A stretch of DNA of 64,000 nt, taken from NCBI GenBank assembly GCA_021771915.1, contig JAETNY010000010.1, positions 1-64,000 of the forward strand. Reading direction: 5' to 3'. This stretch comes from Bacillota bacterium (GTDB lineage Bacteria > Bacillota > Dehalobacteriia > UBA4068 > UBA4997). Shown here piece by piece: positions 8,707 through 18,167 of this stretch (its first letter is position 1; every line of letters starts with the position of its first letter). The notes under the pieces were generated by a model that was not told the DNA's origin, ran no database searches, and was given only the letters and a program-made list of their open reading frames with translations. The position numbers and the translations under genes are program-made.

Positions 8707-9543
8707 CTATTTGTCAAGAGTTATATGCTGAAACAGGGCGGCGGCCTGTCCGGCCGGGAAGCTGCCGAAGCTGAAACGTCCCCGGAAACTGCCCGGCACG
8801 CTGACATGTGGCTCCCGAAAATAAAAGACGCTTTTGCTGCTGTTATTAACCGCCGCGGTTTGGGGGCGGCCTTTTAAGACCAGAATAATCTGGCTGCTGC
8901 GGATTGCCTTGCGCGCGCCGAAAACGGGTATGGCAATGCCATATTTTTGATAATAATGTTCGGCCAGTCCCAGCGCATGACTGCCATATAAAATGGGACG
9001 GCTGCCGGTGGCCAACAGCGCTTCGCAAATATGCTGCTCGGCCGGGCTGGCGCCCTCCACGCCCAAAATAGCTATCTGTTTAGCCTGTAAACCGCCTGAC
9101 TCTGCTGCCATTTGGCGAATAAATTCCCGGGCGGCCAGCTGCCAGCCATCGGCCAGATTGTTGGAACGCGCAGAGGCTGGCAAGAGAGTTTGCAGGCTTA
9201 AGGGCATGCCGATTTGCAGAACGCCGCCTATCTGTTTGTTGGGCAAGGTTAGCCAGTGCAGCGCGTGTTGTAACTGCTGACGACGTTGTAATAAGGGCAG
9301 GGCGCGAAACTCCTCTTTGGTATAGGGCAGTTCCAGCAGATTAACCGGCGTGTCGTCGGGCAGCCGGCCGATGTTTTGCGTTAATCTCTGTGGCCAGATG
9401 CGGCTTAACCAGCGGTGCAGCCACAGGCGAAATCTGGCCAGTCGCTTGGGGCGTTTTGGTGTTGCGGCGGCAGGGCGCAGGCCTAACAGCCAGACGGCTG
9501 GCTGGTCTGTGGCTGGAGGGTATAGCGATTTTTTTATCCGCAT
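8707..9543 (-). CDS. Conserved-looking protein of unknown function, possibly nucleotide-binding
   Basis: I cannot assign this 278-residue protein. The N terminus (residues 1-60) is basic and Trp-rich. The middle has a Rossmann-like pattern: a strand AKQIAILGVEGASPAEQHI, then a second RPILYGSHALGLAEHYYQKYG and IILVLKGRPQ, which recalls shikimate-dehydrogenase-like NAD(P)-binding folds. That resemblance is weak and is inference only. No membrane segment or signal peptide is visible. It is leftward, lies between greA and the membrane-bound XRE regulator, and ends at the hairpin at 8645. Codon use matches its neighbours. Confidence 0.45.
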   Translation of the reverse strand: MRIKKSLYPPATDQPAVWLLGLRPAAATPKRPKRLARFRLWLHRWLSRIWPQRLTQNIGRLPDDTPVNLLELPYTKEEFRALPLLQRRQQLQHALHWLTLPNKQIGGVLQIGMPLSLQTLLPASARSNNLADGWQLAAREFIRQMAAESGGLQAKQIAILGVEGASPAEQHICEALLATGSRPILYGSHALGLAEHYYQKYGIAIPVFGARKAIRSSQIILVLKGRPQTAAVNNSSKSVFYFREPHVSVPGSFRGRFSFGSFPAGQAAALFQHITLDK

Positions 9544-9602
9544 CTGGGGGCACCTCTTTTGGAGTTTTTAGCATATATATGCGCCCGGACGGATAATTAT
9601 GC

Positions 9603-10325
9603 TTATTGGTTCAGCTTGCTGCGGCAGTTGCGCCAGACGCTTAAGCAGATAATCAGCCAGGCGCCCCAGAAGAAAACGAAAAGGCCAATGCCGGCCCAGG
9701 CAAAATAATAATGAGAGATAACGGGAGCCAAAATCTGGCCGCCGGTGGAAAGCGCGCTATATAGCAGACCCAACGCCAGCTGGGCAATCGGCCAGATGTT
9801 CCAGCACCAGAAGCTGCGCCAAAGCCGGCGGCGTTCCTGCGCCTCCGGCGCAGTGTTTAAACCAACGGCCAGCACGGCCGCGCCAATTATCGTCATGGCG
9901 ACACTTAACATGGCGCAAATGGAAAGCTGCCAGTAATCCCAAAGTCCCCAGCCTAAAAGCAGGCCGATGTAATTGAAAAGGGTGGCGTTAATTATAAACA
10001 GCTGCCGGCCGCGGCCTTGGGCGCTGGGGCTGGAGGAAGTCGTTATGCTCGGCGGCTCCGGCGCTGTTGGCTCTCCCTTTAACAGATAATCGGTGCTGAC
10101 CTGAAAAAAATCGCTTAAAACCAGCAGCTTTTCCAACTCCGGCTGGGCCTGGGCGCTCTCCCATTTTGAAACGGCCTGTCGGGATACCTTAACGGCTCCG
10201 GCCAGTTCTTCCTGCGAGATACCGCGCTGGCGGCGCAGCTGTTGAATACGTCCGGCCAGTGTTGTTTCCGGCGTTCGGGTTTGGTTTTCCCGGCTTATGC
10301 TTACGTCCATTGTTGTAGGGTTCAT
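9603..10325 (-). CDS. XRE-family DNA-binding protein with C-terminal membrane domain
   Basis: This 240-residue protein begins with a Cro/C1-type helix-turn-helix at about residues 25-80 (RIQQLRRQRGISQEELAGAVKVSRQAVSKWE). A Pro/Ser linker and about four hydrophobic helices (residues 110-235) follow, so it is a membrane-tethered regulator. An AGGAGG site supports ATG at 10325. Its promoter (TTGCCT-17-TATAAT on the minus strand, 10373-10401) has its -35 box inside a perfect 20-bp palindrome, which points to autoregulation. It is divergent from the PIN-TRAM gene, which it may also control. The signal it senses is unknown. Confidence 0.75.
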   Translation of the reverse strand: MNPTTMDVSISRENQTRTPETTLAGRIQQLRRQRGISQEELAGAVKVSRQAVSKWESAQAQPELEKLLVLSDFFQVSTDYLLKGEPTAPEPPSITTSSSPSAQGRGRQLFIINATLFNYIGLLLGWGLWDYWQLSICAMLSVAMTIIGAAVLAVGLNTAPEAQERRRLWRSFWCWNIWPIAQLALGLLYSALSTGGQILAPVISHYYFAWAGIGLFVFFWGAWLIICLSVWRNCRSKLNQ

Positions 10326-10372
10326 GGTGTGACCTCCTGAATAATAAGTTTTTGTTTTTTCACTCTGGTTTA

Positions 10373-10406
10373 ATTATATATTTTTTGTTGGTTGCAGGCA
10401 ACCAAC
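10373..10406 (-). promoter_or_regulatory. Promoter and palindromic operator of the XRE regulator gene
   Basis: On the minus strand, TTGCCT (10396-10401) and TATAAT (10373-10378) are spaced by 17 bases. A perfect palindrome, GTTGGTTGCAGGCAACCAAC, spans 10387-10406 and covers the -35 box. A second dyad, CAACCACTGGTTG, lies at 10424-10436. Both contain GGTTGCAGG, so they may be two binding sites of one protein, most simply the XRE regulator itself. Confidence 0.6.
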
Positions 10407-10487
10407 CAGGCCGGACAAGCTGTCAACCACTGGTTGCAGGCTGAAAAAAAATGCCTAAAAAGGTATGTCGCTGTATATTTAAGCCGG

Positions 10488-10516
10488 TTGGCAGGATTTT
10501 CCCTTTTGGGTATAGA
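10488..10516 (+). promoter_or_regulatory. Sigma-A-type promoter for the PIN-TRAM gene
   Basis: TTGGCA (10488-10493) and TATAGA (10511-10516) are 17 bases apart, about 65 bases before the start codon of the PIN-TRAM gene. Confidence 0.55.
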
Positions 10517-10580
10517 ATTGTTTTGCTTGTGATATTGTTTTTGCGCTGCTGTTTATTGATTGGAAAAACGGAGGATAAAT

Positions 10581-11684
10581 ATGGAAACCAAAAAGGACGC
10601 AATCACACCCCCGGCCTGGCGTCGTAGATTGTCTTATTTTTTTTATGCTTTAATTTATCTGCTGATTGGGGCTGGTGTTTTTTGGCTGGCTTTTAGATTT
10701 TCAGATGGTATGGAATCGTTTGAGCGTGGTCTGGCCATTTTTGTAACTACATTTTTGGGCGTGATGATTGCAGCCTTTTTACTGCCGCCGCTGTTCAATG
10801 TTATTTCTGGTATTTTTGCCAAATTTGTTAACCATATTTTTAAAATGCCAGTGTTGGATATCTGTTGTGTGGTATTGGGCTTGATTATCGGCCTGATTAT
10901 TGCCAGCCTTTTAAACACTGTGGTTGGTAAGATACAGGTAATCGGCCCCTATATCTCCATGACCTCGTTACTGTTTTTTGCTTATCTGGGTATTTTGGTG
11001 GCTTATCGTAAGCGTACGGAACTGGCCAGTCTGCTGAACTGGCGCAGCACTGGTGCTTTGGGTAAAAATATGCATGTTACGGGCAGTCAGGCGGCGGAGG
11101 CCAAAGTTGTAGATACCAGCGCTATTATTGACGGCCGCATGGCGGATATTTGTCGGCTGGGTTTTCTGGAGGGGCAGTTGGTTGTGCCGAATTTTGTTTT
11201 AGATGAACTGCGCCATATTGCCGATTTGCAGGACGTTTTGAAGCGCAACCGCGGCCGCCGTGGTCTGGATATTTTGAACCGTCTGCAAAAGGAACTGCCC
11301 GGACGTGTGGTAATTATGGACGTGGATTATCCCGATATTAATGAGGTGGACAATAAGCTGCTGCGTTTGGCGCAGGACTTAAAGGGCTCTGTGCTGACCA
11401 ATGATTTTAATCTGGCTAAGGTGGCGCAGGTTCAGGGCGTGCATATTCTGAATGTTAATGAGTTGGCCAACGCCCTGAAAGCGGTTTGGCTTCCGGGCGA
11501 GGTTATTTCAGTGGAAATTGTGCATCAGGGTAAGGAGCCTAATCAGGGGCTGGCTTATCTGCCGGACGGCACGATGATTGTGGTGGAGAACGGCCGTCAG
11601 CATATTGGCCGCAAAATCAAGGCGGAGGTCAGCAGTGTTTTACAAACAGCTACTGGTCGCATGATTTTTGCTCGCCCCAAATAA
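10581..11684 (+). CDS. Membrane-anchored PIN-TRAM domain protein (YacL-like)
   Basis: This 367-residue protein has four hydrophobic helices in the first 150 residues. A PIN ribonuclease-like domain follows at about residues 180-300, with conserved acidic residues in KVVDTSAIIDGR, VLDELRHIAD and LTNDFNLAKVAQ. A C-terminal TRAM domain (about residues 315-367) includes VEIVHQGKEPNQGLAYLPDG. This architecture matches B. subtilis YacL, whose gene also precedes ispD. The acidic PIN residues suggest metal-dependent nuclease activity on RNA, which has not been established for this protein. A GGAG site supports ATG at 10581 over an upstream TTG. Confidence 0.9.
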   Translation: METKKDAITPPAWRRRLSYFFYALIYLLIGAGVFWLAFRFSDGMESFERGLAIFVTTFLGVMIAAFLLPPLFNVISGIFAKFVNHIFKMPVLDICCVVLGLIIGLIIASLLNTVVGKIQVIGPYISMTSLLFFAYLGILVAYRKRTELASLLNWRSTGALGKNMHVTGSQAAEAKVVDTSAIIDGRMADICRLGFLEGQLVVPNFVLDELRHIADLQDVLKRNRGRRGLDILNRLQKELPGRVVIMDVDYPDINEVDNKLLRLAQDLKGSVLTNDFNLAKVAQVQGVHILNVNELANALKAVWLPGEVISVEIVHQGKEPNQGLAYLPDGTMIVVENGRQHIGRKIKAEVSSVLQTATGRMIFARPK

Positions 11685-11834
11685 TTTTAAGATTTTGACA
11701 TGCCAGAGGTAGGTTGAGGGGGACTGGGTTTAGTGTTGTAAAGTTATATAGTAAAAGATAAAGTAATTAAGATAAATTAAAAAACTAATAGAAGATATAT
11801 AAAAAAATATAAAATATAAAAGAATGGTGTTCTT

Positions 11835-12557
11835 ATGCAGGTTACGGTTATATTACTGGCGGCTGGACAGGGTCAACGCATGGGGGCGACGATTAATAAA
11901 ATATGGCTGTCCTTAAATGGCAAGCCGCTGCTGCAATATTCTTTGGCGTTTTTTGAGCAGGCGCCGCAGGTTAATCAGGTTATTGTGGTGGCGCAGGAGG
12001 GGGAGATTGCCCAGACGGAGCAGCTGATTGCACAACTGCGCTTACAAAAGGCCGGTTTGGTTGTGGCGGGCGGCAGTACGCGTCTGCGCTCAGTGGCGGC
12101 GGCGCTGCCCTATATCAGCTGCACGGCGGAGTTGGTGGCGGTGCATGACGCTGCGCGGCCGCTGCTGCAAATGGCTGATTGGCAGGCGGTTTTACAGGCG
12201 GCCAGTCTGCCGGATTATGTGGGCGCTGTTTTGGCTGCGCCGGTTACCGATACTATTAAATTGCTGGCGGCAAATGAAGCAGCGCCGGATAAATCGGCCG
12301 GCGCTGTGGTGGGAGCGATTGAAGCTACGCCGCCTCGAGATTTGCTTTGGCGTGCGCTGACGCCGCAGGTTTTTGCGATTGAGCCTTTTATTGAAGCCTA
12401 TTCCACCATGGATAAGGATTTTACTGATGATGCGGCGCTGCTGGCGGCTAACGGCGGCGGCCGTGTGGCTTTGGTGCGCGGCAGTGCGGATAATATTAAA
12501 ATTACCACGCCGCGTGATTTGCAGCTGGCACAGCTGATTTTGACCGAGGAGGGTTAA
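11835..12557 (+). CDS. ispD: 2-C-methyl-D-erythritol 4-phosphate cytidylyltransferase
   Basis: IspD transfers CMP from CTP to methylerythritol phosphate in the non-mevalonate isoprenoid pathway. The 240-residue protein shows the nucleotide-binding start ([20 protein letters not shown]), the central VHDAARPLL and the dimer-arm/active-site region [16 protein letters not shown]. Note an unusual INKIWL where most family members have NKQFL or NKAFL. It is followed one base later by ispF, a coupled arrangement. The leader (11690-11834) is very A-rich and no clear Shine-Dalgarno is seen apart from GGTG. Confidence 0.95.
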   Translation: MQVTVILLAAGQGQRMGATINKIWLSLNGKPLLQYSLAFFEQAPQVNQVIVVAQEGEIAQTEQLIAQLRLQKAGLVVAGGSTRLRSVAAALPYISCTAELVAVHDAARPLLQMADWQAVLQAASLPDYVGAVLAAPVTDTIKLLAANEAAPDKSAGAVVGAIEATPPRDLLWRALTPQVFAIEPFIEAYSTMDKDFTDDAALLAANGGGRVALVRGSADNIKITTPRDLQLAQLILTEEG

Positions 12558-12558
12558 A

Positions 12559-13026
12559 ATGCGGATTGGCATTGGTTATGATGTGCATAGGTTGGCGGCG
12601 GACAGAGCGTTGATTTTGGGCGGCGTGAAAATACCGCATACGTTGGGACTGCTGGGCCATTCTGATGCGGACGTGCTTTGTCATGCTTTGATGGACGCGC
12701 TTTTGGGCGCGGCGGCGCTGCCAGATATTGGCCGGCTGTTTCCTGATAATGACCCCAAGTACGCCGGCGCAGACAGCTTGCAGCTGCTGGGCCAGGTGGT
12801 GGATATGCTGCACCGTGAGGGTTGGCAGGTTGGCAATGTGGACGCGGTAATCATGGCGGAGCGCCCCAAGCTGGCGCCGCATATTGAGCAAATGCGAAAG
12901 AATATTGCCGGCGTGTTGGGTCTGGAGATTGGCGCGGTTGGCTTGAAAGCCACTACCACCGAGAAATTGGGCTTTGTTGGTCAAGAGGAAGGAATTGCGG
13001 CTCAGGCCGTGGTGTTGTTAAACTAA
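12559..13026 (+). CDS. ispF: 2-C-methyl-D-erythritol 2,4-cyclodiphosphate synthase
   Basis: IspF (155 residues, normal length) cyclises CDP-methylerythritol phosphate with release of CMP. Metal-binding and active-site motifs are intact: GIGYDVHRL (Asp and His ligands), [28 protein letters not shown] and the C-terminal [12 protein letters not shown]. The ribosome binding site lies within the end of ispD, so the two are translationally coupled. Its last bases overlap the tail of the convergent M29 peptidase gene by nine bases. Confidence 0.97.
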   Translation: MRIGIGYDVHRLAADRALILGGVKIPHTLGLLGHSDADVLCHALMDALLGAAALPDIGRLFPDNDPKYAGADSLQLLGQVVDMLHREGWQVGNVDAVIMAERPKLAPHIEQMRKNIAGVLGLEIGAVGLKATTTEKLGFVGQEEGIAAQAVVLLN

Positions 13027-14136
13027 TTTTTCCGGGTTCAGGCATTCCAATTCTGGTATAACAAAGCGGCCGTCCCTGCGCACCAGCTGGCCATCGAACC
13101 AGATTTCACCGCCGCCCATTTCTGGGGTTTGCACGTTGACTAAATCCCAGTGAATACTGCTGCTGTTACCGTTAGGCGCATCGTCGTAGCAGTCGCCGGG
13201 GGTGAAATGAAAACTGCCGCTGATTTTTTCATCGAACAGAATGTCATAAATCGGCACGGTGACATTGGGATTGAGTCCCAGCGCAAATTCGCCGATATAG
13301 CGCGCGCCCTCGTCGGTATCTAAAATGCGGTTCAATTTTTCTGTGTGGCGGCCGGCGTCGGCGGCCACAATTTTGCCCTCTGCGAAGCGAAAATGGATTT
13401 GGTCAAAAACTGTTCCTTGATAAAGCGAGGGAGTATTGTAAGTTATTTCACCGTTGACAGAATTGCGTACAGGCGCGGAATAGACCTCGCCGTCCGGGAT
13501 ATTGCAATCGCCGGCGCATTTGATAGCCGGGATATCCTTAATACTGAAATGCAGGTCAACCTGGGGCCCTTTAATGTCTACCCGGTCGGTGCGGTTCATC
13601 AGTTCCACCAGCGCGTCCATAGCGCGGCTTAATTTGCTGTAATCCAGGTTACAGACGCTGAAGAAGTAATCTTCAAAGCGGCTGGTTGGCATTTGCGCCA
13701 GCTGTGCCATGCTGTGGTTGGGCCAGCGCAGAATTACCCATTTGGTATGCGGCACGCGAATATCCATATGCACCGGTTTTTGCCAGAATTTGTTATACAT
13801 TTCTACTTTCTCCGGCGGCAGTGCGGCCATGGCGAAGCTGTTGTCGCCGGCGCGCACGCCGATATAAGCCTGCATGTCTCGCATGCGTGCGGCTTCATAT
13901 TTGGCGATTAATTCCAGCTGTTGCTGCGTACAGTTTTGCAGCAATGTTTCTTTGATTTCCTCCTGCTTTTGGCTGACGAACGGCAGACCGCCGGCGCGGT
14001 AAACTTCTGCCACCAGTGCGCAGGCCAGTTCTGTGGCCTCGCCGTTAATTTCAATAAGCACTTTTTCGCCGGGCTGCACGCGTGTGGAATAGTTTACCAG
14101 ATTATGCGCCAGCTGTTGAATACGTGGGTCCTGCAT
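13018..14136 (-). CDS. M29-family aminopeptidase
   Basis: This 372-residue protein resembles the thermophilic-aminopeptidase (M29, AmpS/AmpT) family of dinuclear-metal aminopeptidases. Family features include [21 protein letters not shown] at the N terminus, and the C-terminal metal-site region with [23 protein letters not shown] and a final [19 protein letters not shown]. It probably clips N-terminal residues from cytosolic peptides. A GGAGG site precedes ATG at 14136. It is a single leftward gene, divergent from the YvlD-like gene. Confidence 0.9.
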   Translation of the reverse strand: MQDPRIQQLAHNLVNYSTRVQPGEKVLIEINGEATELACALVAEVYRAGGLPFVSQKQEEIKETLLQNCTQQQLELIAKYEAARMRDMQAYIGVRAGDNSFAMAALPPEKVEMYNKFWQKPVHMDIRVPHTKWVILRWPNHSMAQLAQMPTSRFEDYFFSVCNLDYSKLSRAMDALVELMNRTDRVDIKGPQVDLHFSIKDIPAIKCAGDCNIPDGEVYSAPVRNSVNGEITYNTPSLYQGTVFDQIHFRFAEGKIVAADAGRHTEKLNRILDTDEGARYIGEFALGLNPNVTVPIYDILFDEKISGSFHFTPGDCYDDAPNGNSSSIHWDLVNVQTPEMGGGEIWFDGQLVRRDGRFVIPELECLNPEKLV

Positions 14137-14260
14137 GTTTTTTTCCTCCTGTTTTGTCTATATATTTTTTGAGAATATTAATTATTAATAAAAAAGTTGC
14201 ATGAATACATTATAAATATAAATAATCGCTTCACTGGTCTTGCATTTTATCAATAATAAT

Positions 14261-14288
14261 GCTAAAATAAGGCTAAACTTATTTTAGC
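14261..14288. repeat. Perfect inverted repeat between divergent genes
   Basis: GCTAAAATAAG and CTTATTTTAGC form an 11-bp dyad around GCTAAA. It lies between the starts of the M29 peptidase gene and the YvlD-like gene. Because both genes point away from it, an operator is more likely than a terminator, although no T run decides it. Confidence 0.5.
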
Positions 14289-14358
14289 CAATCAGACACA
14301 AAAAAACAATTAATATTTTCAAAAAACTTAAAAATTGTTGGGATAAGGAGGGCTTTTT

Positions 14359-14760
14359 TTGCGCAGAGATGGTTATATAGACAATCGGGGCAATTATGTG
14401 CGTCCGGGGCCGGATTATCAGCGGCTGCTTATTGTGGCGATGATGAATGCGCTGGCTATGCTGTTGGCGGAGCGGCTGGTGGGCGGCTTGAATTTTGGCA
14501 GTTTGCTTTCCCTGCTTTTAGCGGCGGTTTTATTCACTGTGCTTAATCTGAGCGTTAAGCCGGTTTTGCAGCTGGCGGCCTTGCCGCTGACGATACTCAC
14601 CTTTGGGGTTTTTGCGCTGGTGCTTAACGGTTTTATGCTTTGGCTGGTGGTATGGTTAATTCCGGGCTGCTCTGTGGCCGGTTTTGGCTCGGCAATCCTG
14701 GCCAGCGTTGTTATTTCTTTGGCTAATACCCTGATTACCTGGATTATTGGCCGCCTGTAA
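14359..14760 (+). CDS. YvlD-like four-helix membrane protein (phage-holin-4 family, PF04020)
   Basis: The 133-residue protein has about four hydrophobic helices (roughly residues 25-45, 50-70, 75-100 and 105-130) in the pattern of the PF04020 family: NFGSLLSLLLAAVLFTVLNL then VKPVLQLAALPLTILTFG. Despite the Pfam name, chromosomal members such as B. subtilis YvlD are not prophage holins. Their role in the envelope is unclear. Translation appears to start at TTG (14359-14361) with AAGGAGG eight bases upstream. It is 60 bases upstream of ilvC. Confidence 0.8.
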   Translation: MRRDGYIDNRGNYVRPGPDYQRLLIVAMMNALAMLLAERLVGGLNFGSLLSLLLAAVLFTVLNLSVKPVLQLAALPLTILTFGVFALVLNGFMLWLVVWLIPGCSVAGFGSAILASVVISLANTLITWIIGRL

Positions 14761-14792
14761 TATAATATTGTTTGTCAGTAACTTTTAAATAA

Positions 14793-15836
<1,044 letters not shown>

Positions 15837-15855
15837 TTAACTAAACGATATTAAT

Positions 15856-15891
15856 AAAAAAGTGCAATCTGTAAAATGATTGCACTTTTTT
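15856..15891 (+). terminator. Intrinsic terminator of ilvC
   Basis: GTGCAATC and GATTGCAC pair, flanked by an A run and followed by TTTTTT. The T run leads directly into the tandem repeat that follows. Confidence 0.85.
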
Positions 15892-16018
15892 AAAGCCTTG
15901 GCAATCCGGAGTTTTTTTAAAGCCTTGGCAATCCTGAGTTTTTTTAAAGCCTTGGCAATCCGGAGTTTTTTTAAAGCCTTGGCAATTCGGAGTTTTTAAA
16001 GGCTTTGGCAATTCGGAG
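15892..16018. repeat. Five-unit tandem repeat after ilvC
   Basis: Units of AAAGCCTTGGCAATCCGGAG, each followed by a run of T, begin at 15892, 15919, 15946, 15973 and 15998. The first three periods are exactly 27 bases. Unit 4 has a shorter T run, and unit 5 carries a one-base insertion. Point changes are confined to CCGG, CTGG and TCGG variants. It encodes nothing and is not a CRISPR, since there are no unique spacers. The rest of the gap to bioA (16019-16124) shows no feature. Confidence 0.9.
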
Positions 16019-16124
16019 TGAGGTTAAACTATTATGCCAGAAAACAATTCTATTCTATAAAGAAAAAATCAAATAGCAGTACTACCTAACATAGTTTGTC
16101 AATATCTTAAAAAATGTCAATATT

Positions 16125-17309
16125 TTAAAAAAACCAGGATTTCATAGTATCAAAAATTTTGATTAATTCATCGTCCTTAATGATGTAGGGTACCATAGAA
16201 TACATATATCGCAGGAAGGGGCGGCAGAAAACGCCGCGTTCATAGGCGAACTGTTGGAAGCCCTCTAGGGTTGCGCTGTCATAAACCTCAATGCAGGCGC
16301 AGCCGCCCATCACTCGCACATCTTTAATGCGAGGGTCGCTTAGGCCGGCCAATTCGCGCCGGGATACCTCCTCAATATGTTGGATTTTGCTCATGTAATC
16401 GTCTCGCTCAAAAATCTCAATGCCTTTTAAAGCGACGGCGCAGGCCAGGGCATTGCCCATGAAAGTGGGGCCGTGCATTAGGGCGTGGCGGTCGTTATCG
16501 CTGTAAAAAGCGTTGAAAACTTTATGGTTGGCAACGGTTGCGGCATGGCCGATATAACCGCCGGTAAGCGCTTTGCCCAATACCAGAATGTCCGGCAGAA
16601 CGAGGTCGGCTACAAAGCGATTGCCAGTGCGGCCAAAGCCAGTGGCTACTTCATCGAAAATCAGCAGCACATCATATTCATCGCAAAGTTGCCGGGCGCG
16701 TTGTAAAAAGTCAATGTTATACATCAGCATGCCGCCGGCTCCCTGCAATAGCGGTTCTACAATAAAGCAGTTCAGCTGGTCATGATATTGCTCAAAAGCG
16801 GCCTCCAGAGCCGGAATTTGCGTGGGAATATGCACTACTCCGCTTTTTTCTTCAAAAGCAAAATGGTAGTCTTCATCATCGCCGACTTCCATGGCTTTGA
16901 ACGTATCGCCATGATAGGCATGCTCCAGCGCAAGCACCAGCGGCCGTTTGCGTCCCTGATTGGTGTTGTATTGCAGCGCCATTTTGAGCGAAACCTCTAC
17001 CGCGACGCTACCGGAGTCTGAAAAAAAACAATAATCCAAATCACCGGGCAGAAACTCCTGTAATTTGGCGGAAAGCTGCTGTACGGGTTCATGCGTTAAG
17101 CCGCCAAGCATTACATGGCAGAAATTGTCCGCCTGCTTTTTTAGCGCCGCGGTTAACTCTGGGTGTTTATAGCCATGAATCATGCACCACCAGGAACTGA
17201 CGGAGTCAATCAGTTTTTGGTCGTGGGTTTGGAGATAAACGCCGTTGGCGTCCAGAATTTTGTAGGGCTGGCGCATGGTTTTCATTTGCTCATAGGGATA
17301 CCAAATCAT
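16125..17309 (-). CDS. bioA: Adenosylmethionine--8-amino-7-oxononanoate aminotransferase (DAPA synthase)
   Basis: BioA makes 7,8-diaminopelargonic acid in biotin synthesis, using S-adenosylmethionine as amino donor and PLP as cofactor. The 394-residue class III aminotransferase has the BioA-typical start (WYPYEQMK), substrate-binding SSWWCMIHGYKHPEL, the cofactor Asp in LLIFDEVATGFGRTG and the PLP lysine in ILVLGKALTGGYIGHAATV. Its promoter overlaps a BirA box, so it should be repressed by biotin. No other biotin genes are in the window, although bioA usually clusters with bioD, bioF or bioB. Confidence 0.93.
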   Translation of the reverse strand: MIWYPYEQMKTMRQPYKILDANGVYLQTHDQKLIDSVSSWWCMIHGYKHPELTAALKKQADNFCHVMLGGLTHEPVQQLSAKLQEFLPGDLDYCFFSDSGSVAVEVSLKMALQYNTNQGRKRPLVLALEHAYHGDTFKAMEVGDDEDYHFAFEEKSGVVHIPTQIPALEAAFEQYHDQLNCFIVEPLLQGAGGMLMYNIDFLQRARQLCDEYDVLLIFDEVATGFGRTGNRFVADLVLPDILVLGKALTGGYIGHAATVANHKVFNAFYSDNDRHALMHGPTFMGNALACAVALKGIEIFERDDYMSKIQHIEEVSRRELAGLSDPRIKDVRVMGGCACIEVYDSATLEGFQQFAYERGVFCRPFLRYMYSMVPYIIKDDELIKIFDTMKSWFF

Positions 17310-17330
17310 TTTATAATCACCTCATTTTAT

Positions 17331-17391
17331 TTGTAAACAAGTTTGATATTATATTGTTTACAATTATAGCATTGATGCGATAGTTTGTCAA
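17331..17391 (-). promoter_or_regulatory. bioA promoter with BirA (biotin repressor) operator
   Basis: On the minus strand TTGACA (17386-17391) and TATAAT (17363-17368) are spaced by 17 bases. A BirA-type operator, TTGTAAAC (17331-17338), 17 bases, GTTTACAA (17356-17363), covers the expected transcription start. A further half-site, GTTTACAA, lies at 17409-17416. Biotin-loaded BirA would block initiation here. Confidence 0.85.
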
Positions 17392-17476
17392 CTGATTATT
17401 TGATTTTAGTTTACAATTTGTCTGTTGTTTAGATAATTTTAATGTGGTAAGCAATAAAAGGACCAATAAATTTTAT

Positions 17477-17524
17477 AAAAAAATTAGCCGAACCTTTTTT
17501 ATTGAGGGTTCGGCTAATTTTTCT
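17477..17524. terminator. Bidirectional terminator downstream of the spore-coat genes
   Basis: AAATTAGCCGAACC and its complement form a 14-bp stem with A and T runs on either side. It ends the leftward coat-protein transcript. Confidence 0.85.
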
Positions 17525-17552
17525 TTAGGCTTCAGAATTAGGGTGTGCAGCC

Positions 17553-17819
17553 TTAATTAGCGCCCTGGCTGCAACAGAATTTTTGTTTTACAGAATTTAT
17601 TTTATTTTGTTCGGCCTGTTCCGGGGCGTACCAGCCTTTGGCCGACATTTTACTGTAAATGCTGTCTTGAATGGCGAGGGAATTGTTCAGGGCGCTGTTA
17701 AAGGTTTGGTGGACGTTGGCCGTGGAGGACTCTATGGCGCCGTGCATATAGAGGTCGCACACGCCTTTTTCCAGCAGCAGCATATTTTCCATCAGGTTTT
17801 TATCGTTATTGTTATTCAT
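17553..17819 (-). CDS. CotF-like spore coat family protein
   Basis: This 88-residue protein fits the short CotF/ferritin-like coat family: a helix pair with VCDLYMHGAIESSTANVHQTF and a C-terminal SKMSAKGWYAPEQAEQNKI. The GWY.PEQA end is the family's most recognisable part. Such proteins occur in the coats of Bacillus and clostridial spores, so it hints at a spore-forming lineage. It is the second gene of a leftward pair with the 17830 gene, ten bases apart, with GGAGGCCGCC as ribosome binding site. Confidence 0.75.
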   Translation of the reverse strand: MNNNNDKNLMENMLLLEKGVCDLYMHGAIESSTANVHQTFNSALNNSLAIQDSIYSKMSAKGWYAPEQAEQNKINSVKQKFCCSQGAN

Positions 17820-17829
17820 GGGCGGCCTC

Positions 17830-18003
17830 CTATAATAAACTGAAAAAGCTTTGATAAATTTGCTGGTTTTTCTGTGCCATTTGCTGTACGCAGGTTTTTA
17901 AATCGGCGTCTTGCAGCTGGCCAAGTGTTTCCTGGCATTTGCTTTGGAAATACTGCGCATGGCCGAGGGCGTCTTCAATATAGAGCAGTTCTTTGGTCGT
18001 CAT
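17830..18003 (-). CDS. Small CotF-like coat protein (57 residues)
   Basis: ATG at 18001-18003 is preceded by AGGAGG. The 57-residue product starts MTTKELLYIEDALGHAQYF and is entirely helical in character. It resembles the small partner that accompanies CotF-like proteins in clostridial genomes. It lies directly upstream of, and is coupled to, the 17553 gene. Just to its right the phage element begins in the opposite direction, so the coat genes mark its left border. Confidence 0.7.
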   Translation of the reverse strand: MTTKELLYIEDALGHAQYFQSKCQETLGQLQDADLKTCVQQMAQKNQQIYQSFFSLL

Positions 18004-18083
18004 GATTTTACCTCCTGAATATCTGTTTTGTAAGGATAGTTTGTCCGGTGCTGGTGTTTTTATGCGTGAAAAAAAATTTTGTT

Positions 18084-18124
18084 GACGTCCTGTTTTGTCC
18101 GATTGTTGTGTGCTAGAATAATAG
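18084..18124 (+). promoter_or_regulatory. Promoter-like element upstream of the terminase genes (copy 1 of 2)
   Basis: This 41-base stretch matches 32 of 41 positions with 19710-19750. The shared core contains TGTCCG, TTGTTGTGTG and the extended -10-like TGCTAGAAT (18111-18119). It has no standard -35 at 17 bases. The two copies sit upstream of the terminase pair and of the portal gene, so a dedicated activator or alternative sigma factor is plausible. Confidence 0.55.
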
Positions 18125-18167
18125 CATTAAAAATTGTTTGAAAATTTGGCGAGGAAAGGAGATTTTT

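Noticed and set aside
8665-8877. Plus-strand ORF of 70 codons
   Set aside because: It lies against the end of the 8707 gene and a hairpin, with no ribosome binding site.
14359-14760. Holin gene as a prophage remnant
   Set aside because: The PF04020 family is chromosomal in many Bacillota; there are no other phage genes nearby.
15892-16018. CRISPR array
   Set aside because: The repeats are separated only by T runs, so there are no unique spacers, and no cas genes are near.
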